A stretch of DNA of 42,699 nucleotides. Origin: Lentisphaerota bacterium (GTDB lineage: Bacteria; Verrucomicrobiota; Lentisphaeria; Victivallales; Victivallaceae). The position numbers and the translations under genes are program-made. Position 1 is the stretch's first letter. Every line of letters begins with the position of its first letter. Under the pieces are notes generated by a model. That model was not told the origin of the DNA. It saw only the letters and a list, made by a program, of their open reading frames with translations, and made no database searches. The stretch covers positions 1 through 42,699 of the forward strand of contig SUVU01000004.1 of the NCBI GenBank assembly GCA_015061865.1, given 5' to 3'. This document shows positions 42,132 to 42,699 of the stretch, one piece after another.

Positions 42132-42699
42132 TTACTGATTGTCTTGCATCTTTTTATAGCGCAAATATTTTTCCTGCGCCAGTTTTTCACCTTGTGCGAA
42201 AAAGTTTTCTGCATTTTCGGGGAAGGTGCGTTTCAATGCCGCATATCGGGTTTCACCGGCAAGGAATCCGGTATAGGAACTCACCGGCTCTTTGGAATCC
42301 AGCGTAAACGGTTTTTCATTTGCCGGATTGTAGCGGTACAATGTCCAGTAACCGGCTTCGACTGCCCGTTTCATCTCATCCTGCGCACAGCCCATGCCGC
42401 ATTTCAAACCGTGCGACAGGCAGGGAGTGTAGGCGATGATGACCGAGGGACCATCGAAGTTTTCGGCTTCCCGGATCGCTTTCATCAACTGATTGGGGTC
42501 GGCACCCATGGCGACCTGGGCAACATAAACATTGCCGTAGGTCATAAAGATACTGCCGAGGTCTTTTTTGGGGCTGTTTTTGCCGGAACTGGCAAATTGA
42601 GCCACTGCCCCCAGCGGAGTAGCTTTGGAGGATTGACCGCCGGTATTGGAGTAAACTTCAGTATCCACGATCAGGACGTTGATATTTTCGCCGCTGGCA
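42132..42699 (-). CDS. nifJ: Pyruvate:ferredoxin oxidoreductase, C-terminal part (cut by window edge)
   Basis: The visible 188 or so residues are the end of the thiamine-diphosphate-binding domain of the single-chain enzyme that turns pyruvate and CoA into acetyl-CoA, CO2 and reduced ferredoxin. The frame is open to the window end and reads SGENINVLIVDTEVYSNTGG, then QSSKATPLGAVAQFA. MGADPNQLMKAIREAENFDG and AYTPCLSHGLKCGMGCAQDE with its conserved cysteine follow. The ORF-track Met (at 42668) is internal, not the start. Complete proteins are about 1170-1200 aa, so most of the gene lies beyond the window. It marks an anaerobic metabolism and supplies ferredoxin reduction; the ferredoxin at 4046 is one possible partner. 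Confidence 0.93.
   Translation of the reverse strand, partial: ASGENINVLIVDTEVYSNTGGQSSKATPLGAVAQFASSGKNSPKKDLGSIFMTYGNVYVAQVAMGADPNQLMKAIREAENFDGPSVIIAYTPCLSHGLKCGMGCAQDEMKRAVEAGYWTLYRYNPANEKPFTLDSKEPVSSYTGFLAGETRYAALKRTFPENAENFFAQGEKLAQEKYLRYKKMQDNQ

Overview
The window looks like a chromosomal segment of an anaerobic, probably gut-associated bacterium of the Lentisphaerae/Verrucomicrobia (PVC) group, perhaps close to Victivallis. This is inference. It rests on large GH42-like and GH106-like glycosidase genes, a small secreted protein that I recognise as the TIGR04073 (exosortase-associated) type found in PVC bacteria, a pyruvate:ferredoxin oxidoreductase, and moderately GC-rich coding DNA. 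No 16S rRNA or other decisive marker is present.

Layout. (1) 1-3607: a fused E1 alpha/beta thiamine-diphosphate dehydrogenase (cut at the left edge) and a sorbose-phosphate-reductase-like dehydrogenase, closed by a terminator. (2) 3724-4417 (-): a ferredoxin-thioredoxin pair. (3) 4473-12576: a carbohydrate locus with a cytoplasmic GH106-like enzyme and a secreted 1476-aa multidomain glycosidase on the minus strand, divergent from an AraC-type regulator. (4) 12607-16831: a formate/nitrite-type channel, the DNA translocase FtsK, a RodZ-like membrane HTH protein and tRNA-Arg(UCU). (5) 16810-19730: an AT-rich restriction-modification island (5-methylcytosine methyltransferase plus PD-(D/E)XK endonuclease). 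It starts at the 3' end of the tRNA and ends at an imperfect copy of that 3' end. (6) 19854-21467: a short-chain dehydrogenase and a type I dehydroquinase-like protein. (7) 21481-30015: mostly housekeeping genes: a K+/H+-type antiporter, PnuC, an M24 peptidase, PlsY, the TIGR04073-like protein, YchF, and a compact dksA-like/lspA/nnrD operon. (8) 30120-35974: a second carbohydrate operon with an unrecognised 669-aa protein and a secreted 1282-aa GH42-like paralogue of the first. (9) 36043-39715: a metallo-beta-lactamase hydrolase, a calcineurin-phosphoesterase/TIM-barrel fusion and a convergent PHP-domain protein, i.e. several metallohydrolase folds side by side. (10) 39774-42699 (-): an HTH-cupin-acyl-CoA synthetase fusion just downstream of a partial pyruvate:ferredoxin oxidoreductase.

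Regulation. Many intergenic gaps contain a clear sigma70-like promoter with a recurring form, TTGAnn-16/18-TATATT (less often TATTAT or TATAAT), so transcription units can be read directly. Two carbohydrate loci have extra signals: a divergent AraC gene in one, and a perfect 14-bp palindrome just after the -10 box in the other.

The most interesting items are the integrase-less R-M island at tRNA-Arg, the HTH-cupin-acyl-CoA-synthetase fusion, the phosphoesterase/TIM-barrel fusion inside a metallohydrolase cluster, the recurrent promoter form, and a long structured leader before pnuC.
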